Origin: Polynucleobacter paneuropaeus | GTDB taxonomy: Bacteria; Pseudomonadota; Gammaproteobacteria; Burkholderiales; Burkholderiaceae | Reading direction: 5' to 3' | Length of the DNA stretch: 64,000 nucleotides | NCBI RefSeq assembly: GCF_003261235.1 | Contig: NZ_CP030085.1 | Span: 682,001-746,000, forward strand | In this document: positions 7,910 through 15,252 of the stretch, in pieces | How positions within the stretch are numbered: position 1 is the stretch's first letter | Layout: the number at the start of each line of letters is the position of its first letter | Notes under the pieces: generated by a model | The model's input: the letters and a program-made list of their open reading frames with translations, nothing else | Database searches by the model: none | Told to the model about the DNA's origin: nothing | Position numbers and translations under genes: made by a program

Positions 7910-8299
7910 TTATTTGGGCCTGCATAAATAAGTGAAGACTTTAAAATTGAGTACATTAGGTGGAATACTGAGCCAATTCTCTGGCTTGTTAGATGAAAAG
8001 ATGCGATCGCCCTGCCCATTTTTTTCAGTGTAGGCATATTTCTCTAAAAAACGCGCTTTGTTTTCGGTGCAATCATATTCATAGTAGGCCACCCCAGAAT
8101 ATACGTCTCTATCGCCCTCAAAAATTTGCATTGGTTTTTTAAGGTCAAATAAAACCCATGCTTCGATTGAGTATGGGTTTCGTTTAATAGTGCTGGTATC
8201 TACCTTTACAACGGCAGTATCATTGCTTCCAAGCTCGAGCCAATTGGCCATTGCTACAGAGCTAATGCAACACAGGATGATTGCAGTGAATTTTTTCAT
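7910..8299 (-). CDS. Secreted Surface-adhesin-E-like small protein
   Basis: The N-terminus is a clear signal peptide (KK, then a hydrophobic stretch, cleavage after AMA near residue 19), and mature residues begin NW. The 110-residue mature part has the pattern of the Surface-adhesin protein E family seen in many beta- and gammaproteobacteria: W near the N-terminus, V-x-V-D, a central VWVLFDLK strand, a D-V-Y-S-G-V-x-Y-Y-E-Y-D-C block and a late C that could pair with it. Family members are extracytoplasmic and mostly uncharacterised; adhesion is not demonstrated here. The gene converges on the PAS kinase and diverges from the EAL-HDOD gene. A second, distant paralogue lies at 11034. Confidence 0.65.
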   Translation of the reverse strand: MKKFTAIILCCISSVAMANWLELGSNDTAVVKVDTSTIKRNPYSIEAWVLFDLKKPMQIFEGDRDVYSGVAYYEYDCTENKARFLEKYAYTEKNGQGDRIFSSNKPENWLSIPPNVLNFKVFTYLCRPK

Positions 8300-8514
8300 T
8301 GAAGTTCTTTCATTTACAGTCAGTGTTTAATACTCGAAATATTCTATTCTGTATTTTATGATTAATGCAGATTTCTGAATTTGGGGTGTTTTAGAGCTTA
8401 AAAGATGGTCAGATTTTTGCATTAGAACTCCATGAAAGCGAGCGCGAGGCTGCATTAGATCAAATACAGTAAAATTGCGGACATCCTTGACCTGTTTTTT
8501 CCGTTCTCTTTGCC

Positions 8515-10125
8515 ATGGCACTCTTTAAGAAAAAATCCGTAGCTGCACCAATTCAGGCGCCTAGAGGCCCTGAAAAAATTGCGCCAGAAAATCCTTATCT
8601 TGGACGTGAGCCCATCATAAATAGAGAGCAGGCGATCATTGGGTATGAGCTTTTCTTTAGACCAGGTACTACGCTTAAAGCTAAAAGACTGAATGATCGT
8701 AATGATGTTGTGGCGCAAATTGCTAAGCGCTTAGCCGAGGATCCCAAAGCCGAAGTGAATTACCCAGAGGAGGTGACCGATGCCAATCTCAGGGATGATG
8801 ATGGTAAGGAGGTGACTCAAGTAACTCTATCTGAAATCCTCTACTCCCTAAAGACAAAAGGGGTTACTCAATCCCTGGGTCAACATTTAGGTTTTATTAA
8901 TATTCGTGCCGATCAATTGGGTGATGAGTTGCGCGGATTTCCGGCAGTAAAATTTCCCTTGCAAATTGATCTTGCAGAAATTCTAGGCGCGATTGAAGCT
9001 GAAGCTGCAATTGCTAAAGAGGCTGAACAAGATCTCGAGACCAATGCTGAAGCTAAAAAAGATTTTGAGGATTCTGGAGAACCTAGGGTTCCTGAAATTA
9101 TAGAAAAGCTTGAAAGACTGCGAAGCGTAGGTTACAAATTCGTATTAACGGGTTTGACTGAAGTCTTTGATGGCCTGGATGATATTTTGACAAAGTTTCG
9201 TTATGTGAAGTTAGATCTTCAAAAGGTCACTAAACCATCCAGCCTGATTGATTACTGTAAAGGCATTCCTTTGCCACGCGATGAAAAATCCAAAGATGGT
9301 AGCAAGACATTGCAAATTATTGCGTCCAACGTACATACCCCAGAAGAATACCATCATGCGCGCGATATTGGATGCGATGCGTTTGAAGGTTTTTACTTTG
9401 TTAAATCTGATCCTGAACTGTCATTGCATCGCGGTGATGAATATCGTAAGTTATTAGAGTTATTAACTTTGCTACTGTCTTCCCCTGAGTTAAAAGAATT
9501 GGTAACTGCAGTGGAGGCTAATCCGGTAGTTTCTAAACACCTCATGGTGATCGCTGAGATTGACTCACGGAGAAAGCGTGAAAAGCCGGAGAATATTCGT
9601 GATGCTGCTGTAATTTCAGGCATTAAGCGCATTACGCGATGGACCCAACTCCTGCTCTATGCCGATACCAAGGCAAAAGTAGCCTTAGATGCCACACCTT
9701 TATTGCAGCTTGTTTGTGTCCGAGCTTTCTTTATGGAATCTCTGTCAACCAAATTGGGGGCGGGTGGAGGCTTGGGTTCTAGTGATTTAGCCTTCTTGGT
9801 TGGCGGGCTATCCTTAATTGATAATCTTTTTGACGAGCCGGCTCGCGAATTACTTTCTCACTTTAACCTTCCCAGCGTTGTCGTAGATGCCATTGTCGAC
9901 CGCTCCGGTATTTTGGGGCAATTGCTTTCACTGGCTGAGGCTGCAGAAGTAGGTGATTTGGAGAAGTGCCGTCATCTGTGCTCTGATGAGTTGAAGACGG
10001 TAAGCCTAGACGATGTTGCTCAAGATTCCCTATTGGCGATTAAAAACTTTGTGGCTCAAACCCAGTTTGCACCAGAAGAGGGCGTTTGGGATGCTGCAGA
10101 TTCACCGAATGAAGAATTGGCCTAA
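8515..10125 (+). CDS. EAL-HDOD (YuxH-type) signalling protein
   Basis: Residues 25-310 resemble an EAL domain of the YuxH class (GREPI-N-R-E-Q-A-I-I-G-Y-E-L-F-F-R-P near 30-50, then F-I-N-I, V-L-T-G-L-T, V-K-L-D and C-D-A-F-E-G-F-Y), and residues about 315-520 form an HDOD domain. In this family the EAL part usually lacks full phosphodiesterase activity and the protein serves as a c-di-GMP-linked or interaction hub. Here the first EAL Glu is kept (Glu45, in YEL), but acidic insertions (about 65-100 and 155-195) interrupt the domain, so activity is doubtful. No Shine-Dalgarno is seen before the ATG. A hairpin (ATTGGCC-TAAG-GGCCAAT, 10116-10133) has the stop codon in its loop. Confidence 0.82.
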   Translation: MALFKKKSVAAPIQAPRGPEKIAPENPYLGREPIINREQAIIGYELFFRPGTTLKAKRLNDRNDVVAQIAKRLAEDPKAEVNYPEEVTDANLRDDDGKEVTQVTLSEILYSLKTKGVTQSLGQHLGFINIRADQLGDELRGFPAVKFPLQIDLAEILGAIEAEAAIAKEAEQDLETNAEAKKDFEDSGEPRVPEIIEKLERLRSVGYKFVLTGLTEVFDGLDDILTKFRYVKLDLQKVTKPSSLIDYCKGIPLPRDEKSKDGSKTLQIIASNVHTPEEYHHARDIGCDAFEGFYFVKSDPELSLHRGDEYRKLLELLTLLLSSPELKELVTAVEANPVVSKHLMVIAEIDSRRKREKPENIRDAAVISGIKRITRWTQLLLYADTKAKVALDATPLLQLVCVRAFFMESLSTKLGAGGGLGSSDLAFLVGGLSLIDNLFDEPARELLSHFNLPSVVVDAIVDRSGILGQLLSLAEAAEVGDLEKCRHLCSDELKTVSLDDVAQDSLLAIKNFVAQTQFAPEEGVWDAADSPNEELA

Positions 10126-10243
10126 GGGCCAATCAGGCGATGTGGGTCAAGAGCGCTAACGGGTTCCGCCCAGCTCTTACAGATCTGGGTTAGATTGGTT
10201 AAAAAAATTGTCATGGAATTGAAATACTTGCATTGTGACAATT

Positions 10244-10255
10244 AGTGTATACACT
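10244..10255. promoter_or_regulatory. Candidate operator: perfect palindrome AGTGTATACACT
   Basis: A perfect 12-nt palindrome sits in the gap before the HTH membrane-protein gene. Just upstream an imperfect inverted pair (ATTGTCA ... TTGTGACAAT, about 10208-10242) is present. TGTATACA cores are typical of GntR-type operators, but no GntR regulator is encoded in the window. The assignment is by symmetry only. Confidence 0.3.
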
Positions 10256-10419
10256 ATCCTAAGTTCATGTTTATTATAGGCAATGTTTAGTTGGCTATTG
10301 TTTTCAAGGCCTACTTCTCATGGTCTGTAGCATCTAAAAAATGATTCAATATTGATTAGTGTTGCTATTGTGCGCTGGGCAAGCAGTCGATTTTTTTGCT
10401 CACCCTTTAAGGAGATTTG

Positions 10420-10953
10420 GTGTCCGACAAGCAGAAAAATCTATTACCTAAAATAGTGGGTGAGCGCTTTAGGGACGCCAGGGAAAAGCAGGGTTTATCT
10501 ATTGAGGAATTAGCAAATAAAGCGATTCTTTCCAACAGCCAAATTCGGCAAATCGAAGGCAATGAGCAGGGCGCATTCTATTCCCCAGACATCAAATATT
10601 CGAGCGCTAAAAAGGTAGCCAAAATTCTGGGGCTACCCGAAGAGCAAGCTTTTGATGCAAGCGAAACAATGCTCGATGGAGATATTCAAGTCTCAAGAGA
10701 GCAAAAAGAATTCAATGAGATCGAAGCCATGCTGGCGCAAAAAATGATCAACGAGATCAAGTTTGAAAAGCCCAGCTTGATTCAAAAGATTATTGGCAAG
10801 AAAACCTCTATGCAATTGCCAATCCAAGGCATTGAGGTGACCTATGCCACTGGACCTAAATCAGTCTTCAAGCGTATTGTCTTTTTACTAATTTTGCTTG
10901 CGGTCCTCGGCATCGGGTATCGGGTACTCAGCCCATATATTCATTTTTCCTAA
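10420..10953 (+). CDS. RodZ-like HTH domain membrane protein
   Basis: The 177-residue protein has an N-terminal HTH_25-type helix-turn-helix (about 12-70, with G-E-R-F-R-D-A-R-E-K-Q-G-L-S-I-E-E-L-A), a charged linker and one C-terminal membrane span (about 152-170) followed by a few residues. The layout recalls RodZ, a cytoskeleton-linked inner-membrane protein, but the periplasmic domain is missing. I place the start at GTG 10420 because AAGGAG lies 5 nt upstream; the TTG three bases earlier is too close to it. It is the first of four same-strand genes leading into the zor operon (next gene 80 nt away). It could be a membrane-tethered regulator or an envelope-linked partner of the defence genes; neither is shown. 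Confidence 0.65.
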   Translation: MSDKQKNLLPKIVGERFRDAREKQGLSIEELANKAILSNSQIRQIEGNEQGAFYSPDIKYSSAKKVAKILGLPEEQAFDASETMLDGDIQVSREQKEFNEIEAMLAQKMINEIKFEKPSLIQKIIGKKTSMQLPIQGIEVTYATGPKSVFKRIVFLLILLAVLGIGYRVLSPYIHFS

Positions 10954-11033
10954 GTTGATAAGAATGCCCTCTATCACCGATATCACTAGTATCGTCACTG
11001 CAATCCGCAATCGCCTAGCAGAAAGATTGCTAA

Positions 11034-11426
11034 ATGATTAAACCAATTGTTTTACTTTGGGCAATCTTATTTACTAGTCAGGCGTATGCTGATTGGACTA
11101 AAGTGACGGCCAATCAAGATATTTCTGTGTACATAGATGCCCAGGCAATTCAAAGAAATAAAGGCTTGGTGAAGGTTAAAGTTTTGGTCAATGAAGCTAA
11201 AGAATTAGTCGTTGATAAAGATAGGCATCCTTATCAATCCTTTAGAACTTACATAGAGTACAACTGCAAGAAAGAGCTTCAAAGAGCACTGTCTACTAAA
11301 TGGTTCTCTGAACCAATGGGCGAGGGCAATGTAGCCTATCAAGATAAGCAACCATACCCCTTTGCCCCTGTAGCAGAAGGCACTTTAGGCTTGGTTGTGA
11401 TGAAACGTGTCTGTAAGGGCGTCTGA
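11034..11426 (+). CDS. Secreted Surface-adhesin-E-like small protein (second copy)
   Basis: The signal peptide spans about 1-19 (MIKPIVLLWAILFTSQAYA) and the mature protein begins DW. The remainder follows the same plan as the protein at 7910-8299: W, V-Y-I-D-x-x-x-I-x-R-N, a V-K-V-x-V-L strand, then Y-I-E-Y-N-C, a G-E-G-N segment and a C close to the end. The two are clearly related but diverged, so this looks like an old duplication or separate acquisition rather than a recent copy. It stands between the RodZ-like gene and zorA, 86 nt before the latter. Function unknown; extracytoplasmic location is well supported. Confidence 0.65.
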   Translation: MIKPIVLLWAILFTSQAYADWTKVTANQDISVYIDAQAIQRNKGLVKVKVLVNEAKELVVDKDRHPYQSFRTYIEYNCKKELQRALSTKWFSEPMGEGNVAYQDKQPYPFAPVAEGTLGLVVMKRVCKGV

Positions 11427-11512
11427 TGTATAGAATTAGGCAATATAAACTTCAATTTCCCCGAAAAATCATTCTTTCACCATTTTCTTATTCATTTTAT
11501 TTCCGCTAAAAC

Positions 11513-13111
11513 ATGCAAACTCCAGTCAATCTATATCTACCCATTGGCATTGCAATTGGAATTCTTCTTGTTGCCGCTTTTTTGTATTGGTCTTGGTCAA
11601 AAGTTATTTACCAATCGAGCGCTCAAATTAAAGACCTTTGCGGTGAGCTCAATGGTAAAGAGGCAGCAGGCGGGGACATTTTTACGGCGGCTATCGGGTC
11701 GACTACCAATGCTCGAATCATTGATTTACTCCAAGAGAGCAAAAGAAATCTCATCGACATTCGAGGGGATTCTGGGTCTAAGCAATACTGTCTTAAACCG
11801 TATTCTGATATTTGGACTGCTAGAAATATACTAGCTGGAAAAATTAATCTCTCATTGTATGAAACTATGCCGAATATTTTGATCGGTGTAGGTTTGATGT
11901 TTACTTTTATATTTCTGGCATTAGCATTAAATGATGCTGGTCAGTCTATGAGTGGTAACCAAGAGTCTCGTGATGCCGCCCTTAAGGGTTTGATTGCTAC
12001 AGCGGGCGGCAAGTTTATTACCTCGATTGCTGGTTTGTTAACTTCCCTAGTTTGGAACTGGGCTGCTAAGCTTACACTTGAAAAGTTGGAAACTGCTATA
12101 GATGAATTGCAGGCTCAGCTCAGGGCAATTGTTCCCGATAATGGTCCGCAAGCAGTTATCCAAGCGCAACTTGGCATGTTCCATGAAATGCTGTCGCAAA
12201 ACCATGAGCAAGTAAATCAATTAAAACGATTTGAAACGGACTTTGCGCTATCCATATCCAAGGCGATCGGCAATGCACTCGAGCCTTTATTTAATGACCT
12301 TAGCGTAAAACTCATTGATGCTTTCGATAAATTAACCGAGCGTATCAGCCGTATTAATGAAGAAGCTCTTAAAAACATTATGGAGAAATTCTTAGAGGCG
12401 ATTAAAGGTGACTCCGCAAAAGAGATGGAGCAGTTCAGAAAAACCTTAGTAGAGGTGACTGAAAAACTCAATACTGCTGGAGTGGGGGCTGGAGTCTCTC
12501 TTGCCCAAGCAGGAGATTCTTTTGGTAGTGCCATAAGCGCCTTAGAAAAGACGGTTACCAAAACCAATGAAACCATGCTTGGCTTAGAGTCTGGGCTCCA
12601 AAGAGCAAAAGACTTCACTAGCGAAGGCGCTACTAAATTAGAGTTTGTCTTGGGTGGATTGATTGGTTCAGTCAACGGCATCGACAAGGTGATTGTTAAT
12701 GTTGATTCCTTTGTGCAAAAAATTCAATCGAGTACGGAGTCACTAGGCTTAATAGCCCGCAGTTTAGATACGACAGTAGCTTCACAAGAAGTCATCAGTA
12801 AAGAGTTTGGTGTTGGCATTTCTGCCATGTCCAGTGCTCTCAAAGACGCTGTTAATGAAATTAAACTAGGCACCGATGCTTCTCGTGCGGCGCTCAGTTC
12901 TTTGAGGATTGAGTTTGAATCAACCAAGACCTCTATTGATCAAACCGTCAATCATTTGACTAGTGGTGTGTCGGATTATTCTAATAAGGTGGTGCAGTTA
13001 CATTTTAAATTAGATGAAAAACTGGCTCAGGCTATTTCTTCTATTCATACAACCATCACAACCTTAGAGCAAACGATGGATGACTTTGTTGAGTCACTTC
13101 CCAAGAGTTAA
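11513..13111 (+). CDS. zorA: ZorA, MotA/ExbB-like motor subunit of a Zorya-type defence system
   Basis: The protein has three predicted membrane spans (about 10-28, 118-139 and 167-186) with a cytosolic loop between the first two, then about 340 residues of almost uninterrupted helix with Thr/Ser/Leu heptads. This is the ZorA plan: a MotA-like proton-channel subunit with a long cytosolic coiled-coil tail. In characterised Zorya systems ZorA pentamers surround a ZorB dimer, and the tail is thought to relay phage-triggered motion to effectors. The next gene is a ZorB-like OmpA/MotB protein 32 nt downstream, which strongly supports the call over a generic TolQ/ExbB. No good ribosome binding site is seen before ATG 11513. 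Function in this host is inferred. Confidence 0.78.
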   Translation: MQTPVNLYLPIGIAIGILLVAAFLYWSWSKVIYQSSAQIKDLCGELNGKEAAGGDIFTAAIGSTTNARIIDLLQESKRNLIDIRGDSGSKQYCLKPYSDIWTARNILAGKINLSLYETMPNILIGVGLMFTFIFLALALNDAGQSMSGNQESRDAALKGLIATAGGKFITSIAGLLTSLVWNWAAKLTLEKLETAIDELQAQLRAIVPDNGPQAVIQAQLGMFHEMLSQNHEQVNQLKRFETDFALSISKAIGNALEPLFNDLSVKLIDAFDKLTERISRINEEALKNIMEKFLEAIKGDSAKEMEQFRKTLVEVTEKLNTAGVGAGVSLAQAGDSFGSAISALEKTVTKTNETMLGLESGLQRAKDFTSEGATKLEFVLGGLIGSVNGIDKVIVNVDSFVQKIQSSTESLGLIARSLDTTVASQEVISKEFGVGISAMSSALKDAVNEIKLGTDASRAALSSLRIEFESTKTSIDQTVNHLTSGVSDYSNKVVQLHFKLDEKLAQAISSIHTTITTLEQTMDDFVESLPKS

Positions 13112-13143
13112 TTGGATATCTTCGCCGAGACTAAAACATCACT

Positions 13144-13974
13144 ATGATTTTTTTACCGTCTAGCCACAATAAACAATCTGAAAAGGTTGAGGAAGCGGGC
13201 TATCTCGCTTCTGCAAGTGATTTGATGATAGGTCTATTGTTTGTTTTTATCATCATGGTAGTAATGCTTTCTCAAAGGGTCGATTCGATTCAAAGAGGAG
13301 AAAGCGTTAACGACCCACTCGCAAGCGCGGTACTGATCATTGGGCAAAAGTTTAAGGAAGCTGGCTTAAATGTGGTGATTGATCCGCAATCCGGGGTTAT
13401 AGGCCTTCCGGCTGATGCTTTATTTGGATTTAATAGTGCAGTTTTGAATGAAAATTCAACTCAAACATTAAAAAAAGCTAGAGAGTCCTTGATTAAGATT
13501 CTGCCTTGTTATGTTCATTCTGAAAGAGCTTCTAGACCATTAGACTGCCCACCAAATGATGAGCAAGCAGAAATCGAAACAATTTTTATTGAAGGGCATA
13601 CTGACTCTAAGCCCCTTCAACAAGGCAACTACACTAATTGGCACCTGGGTTTAGATCGTGCCCGTGCGGTTTATGAAGTTCTGACCGAAGGCAAGCCCCA
13701 GTCCTATCAAAATGAACGTAAGTTAGACGTCTTTGGCATTAGCTCTTATGCTGATAAGCGCGTAATCAAAAGTTTTGGTTTAGAGGATGCAGAAAAAAGC
13801 CGGCGAGTTGAGTTGCGCTTCATTTTGGCATTTAAGCCCGACTCCAAAAAAGGTAAAGCAGCTAGAGAGGCTTTAGATGCTGCTGGTGCTCCAACCGCTG
13901 CTGCGGCTGTTGTGACGCCTGGAGCGAATGTAATACAAAGTCCTAACAGCAAACCTATTACATCGCCAAAATGA
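13144..13974 (+). CDS. zorB: ZorB, MotB/OmpA-like stator subunit of a Zorya-type defence system
   Basis: One N-terminal membrane helix (about 23-42) carries Asp26, matching the essential proton-binding Asp of ZorB and MotB. It is followed by a linker and an OmpA-like peptidoglycan-binding domain (about 80-230) with G-H-T-D at 151-154, N-W-H-L-G-L-D-R-A-R and the S-R-R-V-E-L-R segment around 219-225. Cys122 and Cys135 could form a periplasmic disulphide. The last 45 residues are Ala/Pro-rich and probably flexible. ZorB would anchor the ZorA5B2 complex to the cell wall. The stop overlaps the start of the third zor-operon gene by 4 nt. A flagellar MotB is unlikely given the ZorA-type partner and ZorC-like neighbour. 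Confidence 0.8.
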   Translation: MIFLPSSHNKQSEKVEEAGYLASASDLMIGLLFVFIIMVVMLSQRVDSIQRGESVNDPLASAVLIIGQKFKEAGLNVVIDPQSGVIGLPADALFGFNSAVLNENSTQTLKKARESLIKILPCYVHSERASRPLDCPPNDEQAEIETIFIEGHTDSKPLQQGNYTNWHLGLDRARAVYEVLTEGKPQSYQNERKLDVFGISSYADKRVIKSFGLEDAEKSRRVELRFILAFKPDSKKGKAAREALDAAGAPTAAAAVVTPGANVIQSPNSKPITSPK

Positions 13975-14867
13975 ACCTAGCAACGCTACCAGAAGATTTT
14001 CCTCTGCTAGCAAGTGCTGCGCAAAAAATCTCCTCAGAATCGATATCAATTGAAAAAATAGGTTTGCCGCCGGATATTTTTGCGGTTGGTGAGCGTACTT
14101 TTATTCGTTTCTCATTGGCACAGCTATCAGGGCATCAAGTTGACCAACGCTATTGGCGTTATTTTCCCTATGCTATTTGGCTTGAGCCAGAACGTAGTTT
14201 ATCTGCGCGCACGGATTACTTAAGTGAGTACTTTGAGATCCATCTTCCGCGCTCTCTCAAGATTGCCAAAAGGGCAATGAAGTGGGCTGAGCCCTTATTC
14301 TATGTTTACCTCTATCACTTTAAGCCTAATGACCCTGTATTTAAAAAGCTGGCTCAGACAGCACAACTTTTTTTTACCAGTAGCGCTATTAAATTAGGCT
14401 CTCCACTGAAATCGTTGACCCATGATTTAAATTTATTGAATGCATCTGAGGGGCCGCGTTTCATTGCAGAGTCCATCCTCAAAACAAAAAGAGGGTTAAT
14501 GGGGTGGATCAATCAATTTGATCTATGGCCTGGATTTACAGGTACTGCTTTTGCTCACGCCGCTTTTATTGAACTGCTTAAATTTCCAACAGAAAAAAGA
14601 CGGCAAACAGACTATATCCATCTGGTCTTTGATTGGGGTATAGACAGCCAAAATCAATTTCGCTATCCCCAGGTTCAGGCGCTATTTAATGATGCTTTGC
14701 TGTTAGCCTGGAAAGGGGTAAAGCCGCCAGAGGATTTGAAGGCAGCAATGAGTGCAAAACTGATCAGTGTGATTGGCGACCCCAGGGTAGATCCAGAGCG
14801 GTGGCAAGGTACCAGTAGTGATGCAGTTCAGGTGCTTGTGGGCTGGCTTAATACCAAAGCAGCTTAA
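13971..14867 (+). CDS. ZorC-like protein, apparently missing the C-terminal part of the EH_Signature domain
   Basis: This 298-residue cytosolic protein overlaps zorB by 4 nt, so it belongs to the operon. Near its end it has I-G-D-P-R (268-272), Trp278 and W-L at 292-293, a block I associate with the EH_Signature domain of ZorC; the N-terminal half shows Trp/aromatic-rich helices (RYWRYFPYAIWLEPER). ZorC of type I Zorya is considerably longer, and the domain is named for a conserved Glu and His that, as I recall the family, lie after this block. Here the protein ends six residues after the WL. I found no continuation in other frames before 15130. So it is either a 3'-truncated zorC or a short variant. 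Homology is by motif recall, not alignment. Confidence 0.55.
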   Translation: MNLATLPEDFPLLASAAQKISSESISIEKIGLPPDIFAVGERTFIRFSLAQLSGHQVDQRYWRYFPYAIWLEPERSLSARTDYLSEYFEIHLPRSLKIAKRAMKWAEPLFYVYLYHFKPNDPVFKKLAQTAQLFFTSSAIKLGSPLKSLTHDLNLLNASEGPRFIAESILKTKRGLMGWINQFDLWPGFTGTAFAHAAFIELLKFPTEKRRQTDYIHLVFDWGIDSQNQFRYPQVQALFNDALLLAWKGVKPPEDLKAAMSAKLISVIGDPRVDPERWQGTSSDAVQVLVGWLNTKAA

Positions 14868-15129
14868 TCAGTACTCATGAAGCTATTTGAAATTAATCAA
14901 AAATTACTTACGACGATGATTTAAACCCATTTCTGACCTGATTTCTTCTGATGCTAGAAGTATGCTGATTTAGTGGCTATATTTAATAGTTGCAATGTTC
15001 CTTATAGGAACGTTTGTGATTTTATTTTTTAGCCCCAAATAGTTTAGGAGCTCCAAAGCATCAATCCTGTTATGCAAATTATTTCCTATAAGCTATTGAT
15101 TTATATAGGTAAAGTATCAATCAGACGTA
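14868..15129. other. Gene-free stretch between the zorC-like gene and the tRNA-Arg fragment
   Basis: No ORF of note is present; the longest is about 15 codons. It holds a short inverted repeat (GTTCC-TTATA-GGAAC, 14997-15011) followed by a T-rich run that could be a weak terminator, and an imperfect inverted repeat (CCTATA ... TATATAGG) in the 50 nt before the tRNA fragment, a plausible place for recombinase binding. In a complete type I Zorya, zorD would begin in this region; none is seen. Confidence 0.5.
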
Positions 15130-15178
15130 TTGGCTACGAACCAAGGGGTCGTGGGTTCAATTCCTGCCAGCCGCACCA
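15130..15178 (+). repeat. 3' fragment of tRNA-Arg(ACG): island attachment-site scar
   Basis: The 49 nt read as the 3' half of a tRNA: anticodon loop CTACGAA (anticodon ACG), stem CCAAG, variable loop, T-arm GTGGG-TTCAATT-CCTGC, acceptor strand CAGCCGC, then ACCA. The upstream 45 nt show no D-arm and no GCGGCTG acceptor strand, so this is not a complete tRNA. Integrases that target the tRNA anticodon or T region leave such a duplicated 3' end at the far side of the island. Original chromosomal sequence then follows (terminator, lipid-transport operon), so the island lies to the left and the intact tRNA-Arg should be at its other end, outside the window. Confidence 0.8.
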
Positions 15179-15185
15179 AAATATC

Positions 15186-15216
15186 AAGGGCCTAGTGTAA
15201 AAACTGGGCCCTTTTC
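15186..15216 (+). terminator. Rho-independent terminator, originally of the tRNA-Arg gene
   Basis: An 11-bp stem, AAGGGCCTAGT / ACTGGGCCCTT (15186-15196 with 15203-15213, one T-G pair), closes a 6-nt loop and runs into a short T run. It lies 8 nt after the CCA of the tRNA fragment, the normal place for a tRNA terminator, and supports the view that this side is the native flank. Confidence 0.8.
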
Positions 15217-15252
15217 TTTATGGCTTTCATATAGATCCCTTATAGTAAGGCC

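Noticed and set aside
12217..12687. 156-codon minus-strand ORF opposite zorA
   Set aside because: It is antisense to the helical tail of ZorA and has no signal or domain of its own.
11513..13974. Flagellar motor MotA/MotB pair
   Set aside because: The first protein has three spans and a 340-residue helical tail instead of the four-span MotA, and a ZorC-like gene is coupled to the second.
15085..15178. Complete tRNA-Arg gene ending at 15178
   Set aside because: No D-arm and no acceptor strand complementary to CAGCCGC is found upstream; only the 3' half is present.
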